64,000 nucleotides of DNA from Sphingomonas hylomeconis (GTDB taxonomy: Bacteria > Pseudomonadota > Alphaproteobacteria > Sphingomonadales > Sphingomonadaceae), in assembly GCF_025370105.1 (NCBI RefSeq), contig NZ_JANQBK010000003.1, positions 434,001 to 498,000 on the forward strand, written 5' to 3'. The notes below the pieces were generated by a model. The model was not told the origin of the DNA and did no database searches. It saw nothing but the letters and a program-made list of their open reading frames with translations. Position 1 is the first letter of the stretch. The number at the start of each line of letters is the position of its first letter. Positions 8,756-16,312 of this stretch are shown one piece after another. The position numbers and the translations under genes are program-made.

Positions 8756-9340
8756 ATGCAGCAGATCACAAAGGTTCGTCCACTGCGCCATTGGAGCGCG
8801 GCCTTGGCTGCATTGGCGACGATGGTCGCCGGCCCTGCGCATGCCTGCCGCATGACCGTCGCGCCAACGCTTGAAGACGTGCGCTATGCGGATGTCGTAG
8901 TGATAGGTCGTATCGACAAGTACCGGATCATCCGTGACGAGTCGTCCCGCCGACGGATGCTCCTGTCGCCCCATTTGTCGCCCGACATGCGCAAGATGTA
9001 TGCAGATCCAAAGCAGGGGCTATTGTCCGATTATGCGCATTTCGACATTCAGGTCGACGAGGTGCTCCTCGGCAAAGCAGGGGCTAGGATTTCGGTCACC
9101 TGGGACAATTCCACCTTTGGAGAACCGGACCGAATGGCGCCGGGGCAATACCTGATCGCGCTGCGCCGGCCGGGCTCGCTCAGCCCTCCGCTTCGCGGTC
9201 CGAGCGCCACGATCATACCCAGCCCGGACCGCAATGCCCTGACAATTCTCCAAGCACCTTGTTCGAGTGCGTTCATCTTTAACGTCGACAGCGATCAAGC
9301 GCGCGCCATTCGGAAAATCCTGTACGCGCGAGCGCATTAG
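8756..9340 (+). CDS. Exported protein of unknown function
   Basis: A 194-residue protein not recognised as any family. The N-terminus has a signal peptide (hydrophobic WSAALAALATMVAG, cleavage near AHA-C at about residue 31). The mature part starts CRMTVAP and has a second cysteine near residue 167. The segment DVVVIGRIDKYRI followed by DIQVDEVLLGK looks like a beta-rich extracytoplasmic domain. Similar wording is seen in secreted proteins annotated only as hypothetical. Codon third positions are less GC-rich than in its neighbours, which could mean a later arrival or relaxed selection. It lies 49 bp after queG and may be co-transcribed. Confidence 0.65.
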   Translation: MQQITKVRPLRHWSAALAALATMVAGPAHACRMTVAPTLEDVRYADVVVIGRIDKYRIIRDESSRRRMLLSPHLSPDMRKMYADPKQGLLSDYAHFDIQVDEVLLGKAGARISVTWDNSTFGEPDRMAPGQYLIALRRPGSLSPPLRGPSATIIPSPDRNALTILQAPCSSAFIFNVDSDQARAIRKILYARAH

Positions 9341-9363
9341 CCAAAACGGCAACTGCGTTAGAA

Positions 9364-9735
9364 TTACTTCCCCCCGCGCGCCTTCATCTGCAGCGCCGAC
9401 ACGCAGCTTGCGCGGTCGATCGGACTGCCGTCGCTCTGCCGTGCGTCGAGATAGGTGACGGTCGGCTCGGCATTGCCCTTGGGATAGAGGTACGCGTCGA
9501 GTACACAGGTGCCGCTGGCGAATTGCAGTTTGCGCGCATTGCCCTCGGTCAGGTCGGCGACCGGCGTGCCGAGCCGAGCGACCAGCCCGCGCGCATTCTG
9601 GCCGATCACGCCTTCCAGCCCCAGCGTGCCGGTCGGGATCGGCACGAACGGCGCGCGCGCCGGGCCCGTCGTGCCGCCCGCGGCGCAGCCGGCGAGCAGC
9701 AGGCCCGGTGCCAGGATCGTCATGATACGGTTCAT
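9364..9735 (-). CDS. Small lipoprotein of unknown function
   Basis: A 123-residue lipoprotein precursor. MNRIMTILAPGLLLAGC ends in a good lipobox (LAGC), so the mature protein starts at Cys17. The mature part has a proline/threonine-rich linker and then VIGQNARGLVARLGTPVADL, which resembles the start of a SmpA/OmlA-like fold, followed by a pair of cysteines (TCVLDAYLYPKG and RASCVSAL) that could form a disulfide. The start ATG overlaps the stop of the upstream EI24 gene (ATGA), so the two form a translationally coupled pair. Function unknown. Confidence 0.72.
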   Translation of the reverse strand: MNRIMTILAPGLLLAGCAAGGTTGPARAPFVPIPTGTLGLEGVIGQNARGLVARLGTPVADLTEGNARKLQFASGTCVLDAYLYPKGNAEPTVTYLDARQSDGSPIDRASCVSALQMKARGGK

Positions 9736-10412
9736 TTGCGTCGTCCCTGATGGAACCAGTGCGTGGCCATCGCCGCGACTATAACCGGCGCGGCGAGATT
9801 GACGAACGGCACGACGAACAATCCGGTGCCGATCAGCCCAAGCACGAACCGGCTGAGCGCAGTCGCGCCGCGCCACCCCTTCAGCTCCGCCATGCCCATG
9901 TGCCGCACCGCGACCATGTCGCCGAGATCGCGCCCGAGCAGCCAGCCGTTGACGATGAAGAACAGGATTGCCGGGCCGATCCCGGTGACCAGCAGGAGCA
10001 GATAGACCGGCACCAGCAGCAGGTTGATCCCGGCGAACCGCGCGACCGAGCCGAGCCCCATGCCGATCGAGCGCGCCAGCGGCACCGCGCGCGCGGTCGT
10101 CAGCGCCTGTGGATAGTGTTTCGCCTCCACCGCCTGCACCACCTCGTCGGCGAACAGGCCGATCACCAGCACCGCGACACCGCGAAACAGCACGCCGGCA
10201 GTGACCAGCGCGAGGATCACCGCCGCGACGCCGGCAATCCCCTGCGCCCCGCTGCCGAATCCCCAATAGGCGACCGCCCAGGTCAGCGCGTACCACGCGC
10301 CCACGCCGAGCGCGGCAAGCAGCACGAGCGTCAGCGCGAGCGATTTGAGGAACACGCCGATGATGCGCCGGTCGCCGAGTTGCGCAAGCGAGAGGAAGAA
10401 GGCGCGGATCAT
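9732..10412 (-). CDS. EI24 domain membrane protein (CysZ-like)
   Basis: A 226-residue inner-membrane protein with about six hydrophobic segments (for example SLALTLVLLAALGVGAWYAL and LLLVPVYLLLLVTGIGPAIL). The pattern GWLLGRDLGDMVAVRHM is characteristic of the EI24/CysZ family. CysZ itself is a sulfate permease, but most alphaproteobacterial members are uncharacterised and no cysteine-synthesis genes are nearby. Start chosen at 10412 (MIRAFFLSL), because the longer frame to 10475 adds a polar, glycine-rich segment that runs into the repeat region. It is followed immediately by the overlapping lipoprotein gene. Confidence 0.78.
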   Translation of the reverse strand: MIRAFFLSLAQLGDRRIIGVFLKSLALTLVLLAALGVGAWYALTWAVAYWGFGSGAQGIAGVAAVILALVTAGVLFRGVAVLVIGLFADEVVQAVEAKHYPQALTTARAVPLARSIGMGLGSVARFAGINLLLVPVYLLLLVTGIGPAILFFIVNGWLLGRDLGDMVAVRHMGMAELKGWRGATALSRFVLGLIGTGLFVVPFVNLAAPVIVAAMATHWFHQGRRK

Positions 10413-10475
10413 GCGCGACGTGTATCGCGTGCCGCCATCAAGTCCACCTGCGTATTGTGCGGCTCCTCTCGCCAA

Positions 10476-10569
10476 CCGTCATCCTGAACTCGTTTCAGGA
10501 TCCATCCCTCCACCCGGAAGGGCAGGAGTTGTTGCACGCTGGATGCTGAAACGAGTTCAGCATGACGGC
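10476..10569. repeat. Paired palindromic repeat, CATCCTGAACTCG type
   Basis: The left arm CCGTCATCCTGAACTCGTTT and the right arm, its near-complement, AAACGAGTTCAGCATGACGG, are separated by about 50 bp. It is one of several doublets of the same type (see also 19700, 21085, 31440). It sits between divergent genes. Confidence 0.8.
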
Positions 10570-10664
10570 AGTGGGGCGGGGGGCGCCGCACTCGGCATTG
10601 GTTGCGCCGCGTGTCTGGCCCCATTACGGCCAACGCCAACATTTCCCGCTCAGGAGCGCATTCT

Positions 10665-11660
10665 TTGACCAGCCCCACTTATGACGTCGTCGCGATCGGC
10701 AATGCCATCGTCGATGTCCTGTCGCATTCCGACGACGCCTTCCTCGCCGCCGAGAACATGGCCAAGGGCTCGATGCAGCTGATGTTCTCGCCCGAAGAAG
10801 CCGACGCTTTGTACGACAAGATGGGCCCGGGCATCGAGGCGTCGGGCGGCTCGGCGGCCAACACCGTCGCCGGCATCGCGGCGCTGGGCGGCAAATGCGG
10901 CTTTATCGGCCAGGTCGCCAAGGATCAGCTCGGCGACGTGTTCGCGCACGATATCCGCGCGATGGGCGTGACGTTCGGCACGGTCGCCCGTGACGGCGAG
11001 CCGACCACCGCGCGCTGCCTGATTTTCGTCACCCCCGATGGCCAGCGCACGATGAACACCTTTCTCGGCGCGTCGCAGTTCCTGCCCGAGGCGGCGCTCG
11101 ACCGCGATCTGATCGCCGATGCCGCGATCCTCTATCTCGAGGGCTATCTGTGGGATCCGGAAGAACCGCGCCAGGCGATGCGCGCGGCGATCGAGGTATC
11201 GCGCAAGGCCGGGCGCAAGGTCGCCTTCACGCTGAGCGACGTGTTCTGCATCTCGCGCCACGGCGCCGATTTCCGCCGCCTGATGGCCGACGGCCTGATC
11301 GACATCATGTTCGCCAACGAAGCGGAAATCCTCGCGCTGATGGAGACGGAGGATTTCGATGCGGCGGTGGCGGCAGCAGCGGCGCAGGTGCCGATGCTGG
11401 TGGTGACGCGCAGCGAGCAGGGCGCGATCGCGGTGTCGGGCGGCAAGACCGTCGCGGTGCCCGCCGCACCGGTCGAGCGCGTCGTCGACACGACCGGCGC
11501 AGGCGATCTGTTCGCCGCCGGCTTCCTGTCGGGCCAGGCGAACGGCAAGAGCGTCGAACAGTCGCTCAAGCTCGGCGCGCTGTGTGCGGCGGAGATCATC
11601 AGCCATGTCGGCGCCCGCCCGCAGGTCGATCTGAAGGCGCTGGCGGCAAAGCTGGGGTAA
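10665..11660 (+). CDS. PfkB-family carbohydrate/adenosine kinase
   Basis: A 331-residue ribokinase-fold kinase that transfers phosphate from ATP to a sugar or nucleoside hydroxyl. The N-terminal VVAIGNAIVDVL, the substrate loop GGSAANTVAG, and the catalytic PfkB signature DTTGAGDLFAAGFL (aspartate base in GAGD) are intact. Similar alphaproteobacterial proteins are usually called adenosine kinase, but the substrate cannot be proven here. The best start is TTG at 10665: CAGGAG lies 7 nt upstream and translation begins just before TSPTYDVVAIGN. The longer frame from 10602 has no ribosome site. It is one of several TTG-started genes in this window. Confidence 0.85.
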   Translation: MTSPTYDVVAIGNAIVDVLSHSDDAFLAAENMAKGSMQLMFSPEEADALYDKMGPGIEASGGSAANTVAGIAALGGKCGFIGQVAKDQLGDVFAHDIRAMGVTFGTVARDGEPTTARCLIFVTPDGQRTMNTFLGASQFLPEAALDRDLIADAAILYLEGYLWDPEEPRQAMRAAIEVSRKAGRKVAFTLSDVFCISRHGADFRRLMADGLIDIMFANEAEILALMETEDFDAAVAAAAAQVPMLVVTRSEQGAIAVSGGKTVAVPAAPVERVVDTTGAGDLFAAGFLSGQANGKSVEQSLKLGALCAAEIISHVGARPQVDLKALAAKLG

Positions 11661-11670
11661 CAGAACGAGG

Positions 11671-11777
11671 TCGTCACCCCGGACTTGGTCCGGGGTCCAC
11701 CAAGCGGCTTTCGATACCCACCGAGGCCCATCGTCGCACGTGCGGCCCGGGGGACCCCGGACCAAGTCCGGGGTGCC
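11671..11777. repeat. Paired palindromic repeat, GGACTTGGTCCGG type
   Basis: Arms TCACCCCGGACTTGGTCCGG and CCGGACCAAGTCCGGGGTGC surround about 65 bp. The same core GGACTTGGTCCGG returns at 45703-45794. The doublet sits directly upstream of a strong terminator. Confidence 0.8.
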
Positions 11778-11783
11778 GAATAG

Positions 11784-11816
11784 AAAAAGGCCGGGGATCG
11801 CTCCCCGGCCTTTTCT
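11784..11816. terminator. Bidirectional intrinsic terminator
   Basis: AAAAAGGCCGGGG, loop ATCG-like, CTCCCCGGCCTTTT is a perfect stem with an A-tract on one side and a T-tract on the other. It can therefore stop both the kinase gene (plus) and the convergent amino-acid permease gene (minus). Confidence 0.88.
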
Positions 11817-11838
11817 TTGTCCGACGGTTTCGCCCGGC

Positions 11839-13404
11839 TCAGTTCGGGTGGATCCCCGTCATGTCGGCCGACAGATCCTCGTTCGTCTCGATGATGCCGC
11901 GCCCGACATGGCTCGCGCGGTAGCTATAGGCATAATAGATCACCAGCCCGATCACGCCCCAGGCCGGCAGCACCAGCATCGCCTCGAGCGGCAGGTTGAA
12001 AAACAGGAACACGCAGCCGAAGATCGTCGCCGGCCCGATCAGCCACAGGATCGGCGTGCGGAAGCTGCGCTTCACGTTCGGCGCCGTCTTGCGCAGGATC
12101 ATCACCGCGATGGCGACCATCATGAACGCGTAGAGCGTGCCGGCATTGGCGATGTCGGCCAGCTTGCCGACCGGCAGGAACGCCGCTGCGAAGGCCACCG
12201 CCGCGCCGGTCAGCGCAGTCACGATATACGGCGTCTTCCATTTCGGATGCACCGCCGACAGCCGCTCCGGCAGCAGGCCGTCACGGCTCATCACGAAGAA
12301 GATGCGCGTCTGGCCGAACATCAGGATCAGGATCACCGAGGGCAGGGCGATGAACGCGGCATAGCCGAGGAAATTGCCGATCGTGCCGAAGCCGATCTGG
12401 CGCAGCACATGCGCCAGCGCCTCGTTCGAGCAGACCAGCTGCTGGGCATATTGCGGCATCGCGCACTGGCGGGCGAGTTCTTCCGAACCGGCCGGGAAGG
12501 GCACGCCGCCCGGGCCCATGATCGGCTGGCCGCCGATCGTGCCGACCGCGCCGGCCGAGACCAGCATGTAGAAGACGGTGCAGAACAGCAGCGACCCGAT
12601 CAGCCCGATCGGCACGTTGCGCTGCGGGTTCTTGGTTTCCTCGGCCGCGGTCGAGACCGCATCGAAGCCGACATAGGCGAAGAAGATCGTCGCCGCCGCG
12701 CCGACCGCGCCGACCCCGGTGCCGAACCCGCCGAACAGGCCGGCCGGCAGGAAGGGATTGAAATTATCGGCATTGAACTGGTCGGACGGCAGGGTGAGGG
12801 CGATGAACGCGGTCAGCGCGGTGACCTTGATCAGCACCAGCACGGCATTGACCTTGGCGCTCTCGCTGGTGCCGATGATCAGCAGCCAGGTGACCAGCAG
12901 CGCGATCACCACGGCGGGCAGGTTGATGAACCCGCCCGGCGATCCGCCCAGCGCCAGCGGCGCGGTGGTCAGATAGGCCGGCAGATGTATCCCCAATGTC
13001 TGGTTCAATATCGTGCCGGTGAAATAGCCGGACCAGCCGACCGACACCGCGCTCGCCGCAACGGCATATTCGAGGATCAGCGCCCAGCCGACCGTCCAGG
13101 CGAGCAATTCGCCCATCGTCGTATAGGTATAGGTATAAGCGGAGCCGGCGACCGGGATCATCGAGCCGATCTCGGCATAGCAGAGCGCGGCGATGATGCA
13201 GATGCCGCCGGCGATGGCGAAGGCGAGAAGCAGGCCGGGGCCCGCTTTCTGCGCGCCCGCCGCGGTCAATACGAAAATGCCGGTGCCGATGACGCAACCG
13301 ATGCCGAACAGGGTCAGCTGGAACCAGCCGAGTGATCGGTGCAGTGATTTCTTCTCCGCCGTCGCCAGGATGGCGTCGAGTGGCTTGATACGGCCAAATA
13401 TCAT
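11839..13404 (-). CDS. APC-family amino acid permease
   Basis: A 521-residue inner-membrane transporter with about 12 to 14 hydrophobic segments. The family core is clear: FGIGCVIGTGIFVLT in helix 1, CYAEIGSMIPVAGSAYTY in helix 3, and FFAYVGFDAVSTAAEETKNP in helix 6. It looks like the cationic amino acid transporter (CAT/YfnA) branch of the amino acid-polyamine-organocation superfamily. One longer external loop near residues 300-345 holds two cysteines (ARQCAMP and LVCSNE). It is a paralogue of the permease at 60016-61431, but has no catabolic neighbours that reveal a substrate. Confidence 0.88.
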   Translation of the reverse strand: MIFGRIKPLDAILATAEKKSLHRSLGWFQLTLFGIGCVIGTGIFVLTAAGAQKAGPGLLLAFAIAGGICIIAALCYAEIGSMIPVAGSAYTYTYTTMGELLAWTVGWALILEYAVAASAVSVGWSGYFTGTILNQTLGIHLPAYLTTAPLALGGSPGGFINLPAVVIALLVTWLLIIGTSESAKVNAVLVLIKVTALTAFIALTLPSDQFNADNFNPFLPAGLFGGFGTGVGAVGAAATIFFAYVGFDAVSTAAEETKNPQRNVPIGLIGSLLFCTVFYMLVSAGAVGTIGGQPIMGPGGVPFPAGSEELARQCAMPQYAQQLVCSNEALAHVLRQIGFGTIGNFLGYAAFIALPSVILILMFGQTRIFFVMSRDGLLPERLSAVHPKWKTPYIVTALTGAAVAFAAAFLPVGKLADIANAGTLYAFMMVAIAVMILRKTAPNVKRSFRTPILWLIGPATIFGCVFLFFNLPLEAMLVLPAWGVIGLVIYYAYSYRASHVGRGIIETNEDLSADMTGIHPN

Positions 13405-13523
13405 GTAGTGCTTTTCCCCGAAAGCGGCCGGCGCATGGGCCGGCTCGTTATGGGGCGGAGCCTAATGACAAAACGGAGACGTGCAATCCCTTATCGGGCG
13501 GGGATCGCGCGGATCGCCGCGGT

Positions 13524-13901
13524 TTACCGCGCCAGCATCGGCCCGAGCGGCTGGCCGGCGAACAGGTGGACGTGCAGGTGCGGCACTTCCTGCCCGGCCT
13601 GGCGCCCGGTATTGGCGAGCAGGCGATAGCCGCGCGGCACCAGCCCCGCATCGCGCGCCACCGTGCCGACCGCGCGGATGAAGCCGGCAATCTCCTCGGC
13701 CGAGCCATGCGCGCTGAAATCGTCCCATGAGACATAGCGGCCGCGCGGGATCACCAGGATGTGGATCGGCGCCTGCGCGTTGATGTCGTGGAACGCGATC
13801 GCCCATTCGTCCTCGTAGACGCGGCTCGACGGGATCTCGTCGCGCAGGATCTTGGCGAAGATGTTCTGGTCGTCATACGGCTTGGTTGCGTCGATCGGCA
13901 T
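13524..13901 (-). CDS. HIT-family (HINT-like) hydrolase
   Basis: A 125-residue histidine triad protein. The opening DDQNIFAKILRDEIPSSRVYED and the active-site triad HLHVHLF (about residues 109-115) match HINT-type purine nucleoside phosphoramidases, cytosolic enzymes that hydrolyse AMP-amino conjugates. It is the last gene of the minus-strand group that starts with hisB, 112 bp beyond hisE. HIT genes often follow hisE in alphaproteobacteria. The ATG is preceded by the arm of a palindromic repeat, whose GGGAGGGG lies about 11 nt upstream and may be its ribosome site. Confidence 0.92.
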   Translation of the reverse strand: MPIDATKPYDDQNIFAKILRDEIPSSRVYEDEWAIAFHDINAQAPIHILVIPRGRYVSWDDFSAHGSAEEIAGFIRAVGTVARDAGLVPRGYRLLANTGRQAGQEVPHLHVHLFAGQPLGPMLAR

Positions 13902-13910
13902 TGCAATATT

Positions 13911-14012
13911 CCCCTCCCGCCTGCGGGAGGGGCTAGGGGAGGGCCTGTCCCAGCGTCCGGCGGTCGTCGCGTTACATGCCCTCCCCCAGCCCCTCCCGCA
14001 AGCGGGAGGGGA
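13911..14012. repeat. Paired GC-rich palindromic repeat between hisE and HIT gene
   Basis: Two inverted copies of CCCCTCCCGC-TGCGGGAGGGG plus a CTAGGGGAGGGC tail flank about 30 bp of unique sequence. The element fills the whole hisE-HIT gap. Sister copies lie at 15466 and 16908. The arm next to the HIT gene reads GCGGGAGGGG on the minus strand, upstream of the ATG. Confidence 0.85.
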
Positions 14013-14013
14013 G

Positions 14014-14334
14014 TTATGGCTTGCGTGCCGCCTTCTCGTCGATCCCCGAAACGCCCTCGCGCCGCACCATTTCCGCGCGAATATCGTCCAGGCTCAGCCC
14101 GGCATCGGCGAGCAGCACCATCAGGTGGAACAGCAGGTCGGTCGCCTCGGACACCAGTTCGTCGCGATCGTCGGCCACCGCCGCGATCACCGTCTCGACT
14201 GCTTCCTCGCCCACTTTCTGCGCGATCTTGGCGCGGCCGCGGGCGAACAATTTGGCGGTATAGGACGTGGTGGGATCGGCGCCGCGGCGCTCGCGGATCG
14301 TCGCTTCCAGCGTGTTCAGGAAATCTTCGGCCAT
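14014..14334 (-). CDS. hisE: Phosphoribosyl-ATP pyrophosphatase
   Basis: HisE removes pyrophosphate from phosphoribosyl-ATP, the second step of histidine synthesis. The 106-residue protein has the all-helical MazG-like fold with the metal-binding pattern KVGEEAVETVIAA followed by ELVSEATDLLFHLMVLL. Length is normal for a stand-alone HisE, so the HisI cyclohydrolase must be encoded elsewhere. It is the fifth his gene of the minus-strand operon. A small membrane protein gene lies between it and hisF, and a repeat follows the stop codon by 1 bp. Confidence 0.94.
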   Translation of the reverse strand: MAEDFLNTLEATIRERRGADPTTSYTAKLFARGRAKIAQKVGEEAVETVIAAVADDRDELVSEATDLLFHLMVLLADAGLSLDDIRAEMVRREGVSGIDEKAARKP

Positions 14335-14365
14335 GCACCCGCGCTGGCGCAGCCGCGCGCCGAGG

Positions 14366-14581
14366 TCAATCCTTGCGCGACGTGAAGCGCTTGCGCAGCG
14401 CCCGGCGGACGATGAACACGCCGATACAGGCGAGCACGAACAAGGCGATGTCGGACCATTCCGGCCCGGTCCGCACCTTGGTCACGCCGCTATGCGCGGC
14501 GAACACCGCCGTCGGCACGATGAGCAGGAGAAGCAGGAACAGCGTGCGCATCGGGCGGCGATAGGCGGCAGTGGTTAACAT
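14366..14581 (-). CDS. Small membrane protein inside the his operon
   Basis: A 71-residue protein with two hydrophobic segments: a signal-like MRTLFLLLLLIVPTAVFA starting at residue 11, and DIALFVLACIGVFIVRRAL, ended by a basic tail KRFTSRKD. It is not a recognised family. The ATG at 14581 has TGAGG 7 nt upstream. The internal ATG at 14551 would put the hydrophobic segment at the N-terminus but lacks a ribosome site. It lies between hisF and hisE on the same strand. No link to histidine synthesis can be seen, so it may simply be a passenger in the operon. Confidence 0.6.
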   Translation of the reverse strand: MLTTAAYRRPMRTLFLLLLLIVPTAVFAAHSGVTKVRTGPEWSDIALFVLACIGVFIVRRALRKRFTSRKD

Positions 14582-14600
14582 TCCGCAACCTCACCCCCCA

Positions 14601-14690
14601 CCGTCATCCTGACGAAAGTCAGGATCCATCGCGCCGCAATCCCGTCGCCCTCGAGGCGAAATGGATCCTGACCTTCGTCAGGATGACGGC
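14601..14690. repeat. Paired palindromic repeat, CATCCTGACG type
   Basis: CCGTCATCCTGACGAAAGTC and its near-complement GACCTTCGTCAGGATGACGG flank about 50 bp immediately downstream of hisF. It is the same family as 21085-21175. Confidence 0.8.
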
Positions 14691-14692
14691 AA

Positions 14693-15463
14693 TTATTGCG
14701 GCAACGGCCGCCGCACCGCCACCCCCGCTTGCGCCAGCGCGGCATGCGCATCCGCGATGCTTGCCTCGCCGAAATGGAAGATGCTCGCCGCGAGCACCGC
14801 GCTGGCATGGCCGTCGATCACGCCGGCGACCAGATCGTCCAGCCCGCCAACCCCGCCCGACGCGACCACCGGCACCGCGACCTGGTCGGCGATCGTGCGG
14901 ATCAGCGCGAGATCGTAGCCGCCGCGCGTCCCGTCGCGATCCATCGAGGTGACCAGCAATTCGCCCGCGCCCAGGCGCACGAGATTGAGCGCATGCTCGA
15001 TCGCATCGATCCCCGTCGCCCGCCTGCCGCCATGCGTGAACACCTCCCAGCGCTCGCCGTTGCGCCGCGCATCGACCGAGGCAACGCAGCACTGGCTGCC
15101 GAAGCGATCGGCGATCTCGGCGACGAGCTCGGGCCGCGCGACGGCAGCGGAATTGACCGCCACCTTGTCCGCCCCCGCCAGCAGCAGCGCGCGCGCATCC
15201 TCGGCGGAGCGCACCCCGCCGCCGACCGTCACCGGCATGAAGCACACTTCTGCTGTGCGCCGCACGACGTCGAGGATCGTCCCGCGCGCCTCGTGCGTCG
15301 CGGTGATGTCGAGGAAGCACAATTCGTCCGCCCCGGCGGCGTCATAGGCGCGCGCCTGCTCGACCGGATCGCCGGCATCCTTGAGATCGACGAAATTGAC
15401 GCCTTTGACGACCCGGCCATTGGCCACGTCGAGACACGGGATGACGCGGGCACGGACGGTCAA
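14693..15463 (-). CDS. hisF: Imidazole glycerol phosphate synthase, cyclase subunit
   Basis: HisF uses ammonia from HisH to convert PRFAR to imidazole glycerol phosphate and AICAR. The 256-residue (beta-alpha)8 barrel shows the catalytic aspartates in [16 protein letters not shown] (Asp11 region) and in [15 protein letters not shown], and the phosphate-binding glycines VTVGGGVRS and VVASGGVGG. The start is TTG at 15463. It lies exactly at the edge of a palindromic repeat whose minus-strand arm reads GGGAGGGGGAT, so the repeat itself supplies the ribosome binding site. The his order here is hisB-hisH-hisA-hisF. Confidence 0.95.
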   Translation of the reverse strand: MTVRARVIPCLDVANGRVVKGVNFVDLKDAGDPVEQARAYDAAGADELCFLDITATHEARGTILDVVRRTAEVCFMPVTVGGGVRSAEDARALLLAGADKVAVNSAAVARPELVAEIADRFGSQCCVASVDARRNGERWEVFTHGGRRATGIDAIEHALNLVRLGAGELLVTSMDRDGTRGGYDLALIRTIADQVAVPVVASGGVGGLDDLVAGVIDGHASAVLAASIFHFGEASIADAHAALAQAGVAVRRPLPQ

Positions 15464-15465
15464 AT

Positions 15466-15569
15466 CCCCCTCCCGCTTGCGGGAGGGGTTAGGGGAGGGC
15501 GTGTCAGCGTAGAACAGGTCATCGTTTGGGACATGCCCTCCCCCGCCCCCTCCCGCAAGCGGGAGGGGA
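15466..15569. repeat. Paired GC-rich palindromic repeat between hisA and hisF
   Basis: Inverted arms CCCCCTCCCGCTTGCGGGAG (15466 onward) and CCCTCCCGCAAGCGGGAGGG (15549 onward), each with a GGGGAGGGC tail, are separated by about 35 bp. It fills the hisA-hisF gap. Read on the minus strand, the arm ends GGGAGGGGGATTTG, giving hisF its ribosome site and TTG start. Confidence 0.87.
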
Positions 15570-15574
15570 GAAGC

Positions 15575-16312
15575 CTAAGCCGCCGCCGCGACGCTGATCG
15601 CCGCCGCCAGATCCAGCCGCCCGTCATACAGCGCGCGTCCGGTAATAACGCCCTCCACGCCATCCTGCGCGTGCAGCGCGAGGATGTGGATCTCGCCGAT
15701 CCCGGCCACGCCGCCGCTGGCGATGACCGGAATGCGCACCGCGCGCGCCAAATCGACGGTCGCCTCGACGTTGCAGCCCTTCAGCATCCCGTCGCGCCCG
15801 ACATCGGTGAACAACAGGCTCGCCACGCCGGCATCCTCGAAGCGGCGCGCCAGGTCGATTACCGGGACGGTCGAGACATCGGCCCAGCCGCGCGTCGCGA
15901 CCATGCCGTCCTTGGCGTCGACCGCGACGACGATCCCGCCGGGGAAATCGTTCGCCGCCTGTTTGACCAGTTCGGGATTTTCCAGCGCCGCGGTGCCGAT
16001 CACCACGCGCGAGACGCCGAGATCGAACCATTTCTCGATCGCGGTGCGATCGCGGATCCCGCCGCCCAGTTGCACATGGCCGGGAAACTGGTCGACGATC
16101 GCGCGCACCGCATCGCCGTTGACCGACGCGCCGGCAAACGCCCCGTCGAGATCCACGACATGCAGATAGTCCGCGCCCTGTCCTGAAAACAGCATCGCCT
16201 GTGCCGCGGGATCATCGCCATAGACCGTCGCCCGGTCCATATCGCCCTCGGCCAGCCGCACGACCTGCCCGCCCTTGAGGTCGATGGCGGGAAATACGAT
16301 CAGGGACGCCAT
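15575..16312 (-). CDS. hisA: ProFAR isomerase
   Basis: HisA isomerises the aminoaldose ProFAR to the aminoketose PRFAR in histidine synthesis. The 245-residue barrel is homologous to HisF and carries the paired catalytic aspartates in FPAIDLKGGQVVRL (Asp10 region) and LLFTDVGRDGMLKG, with the phosphate sites QLGGGIRD and VIASGGVAG. The ATG at 16312 overlaps the end of hisH by 13 bp, so these two genes are translationally coupled. The sequence ends with alanine-rich AAAISVAAAA, a slightly unusual but harmless tail. Confidence 0.95.
   Translation of the reverse strand: MASLIVFPAIDLKGGQVVRLAEGDMDRATVYGDDPAAQAMLFSGQGADYLHVVDLDGAFAGASVNGDAVRAIVDQFPGHVQLGGGIRDRTAIEKWFDLGVSRVVIGTAALENPELVKQAANDFPGGIVVAVDAKDGMVATRGWADVSTVPVIDLARRFEDAGVASLLFTDVGRDGMLKGCNVEATVDLARAVRIPVIASGGVAGIGEIHILALHAQDGVEGVITGRALYDGRLDLAAAISVAAAA

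Noticed and set aside
13405..13523. Gene between the APC permease and the HIT gene
   Set aside because: Only arginine-rich frames that overlap the HIT gene in the wrong register were found; the 119-bp gap is taken as the permease promoter region.
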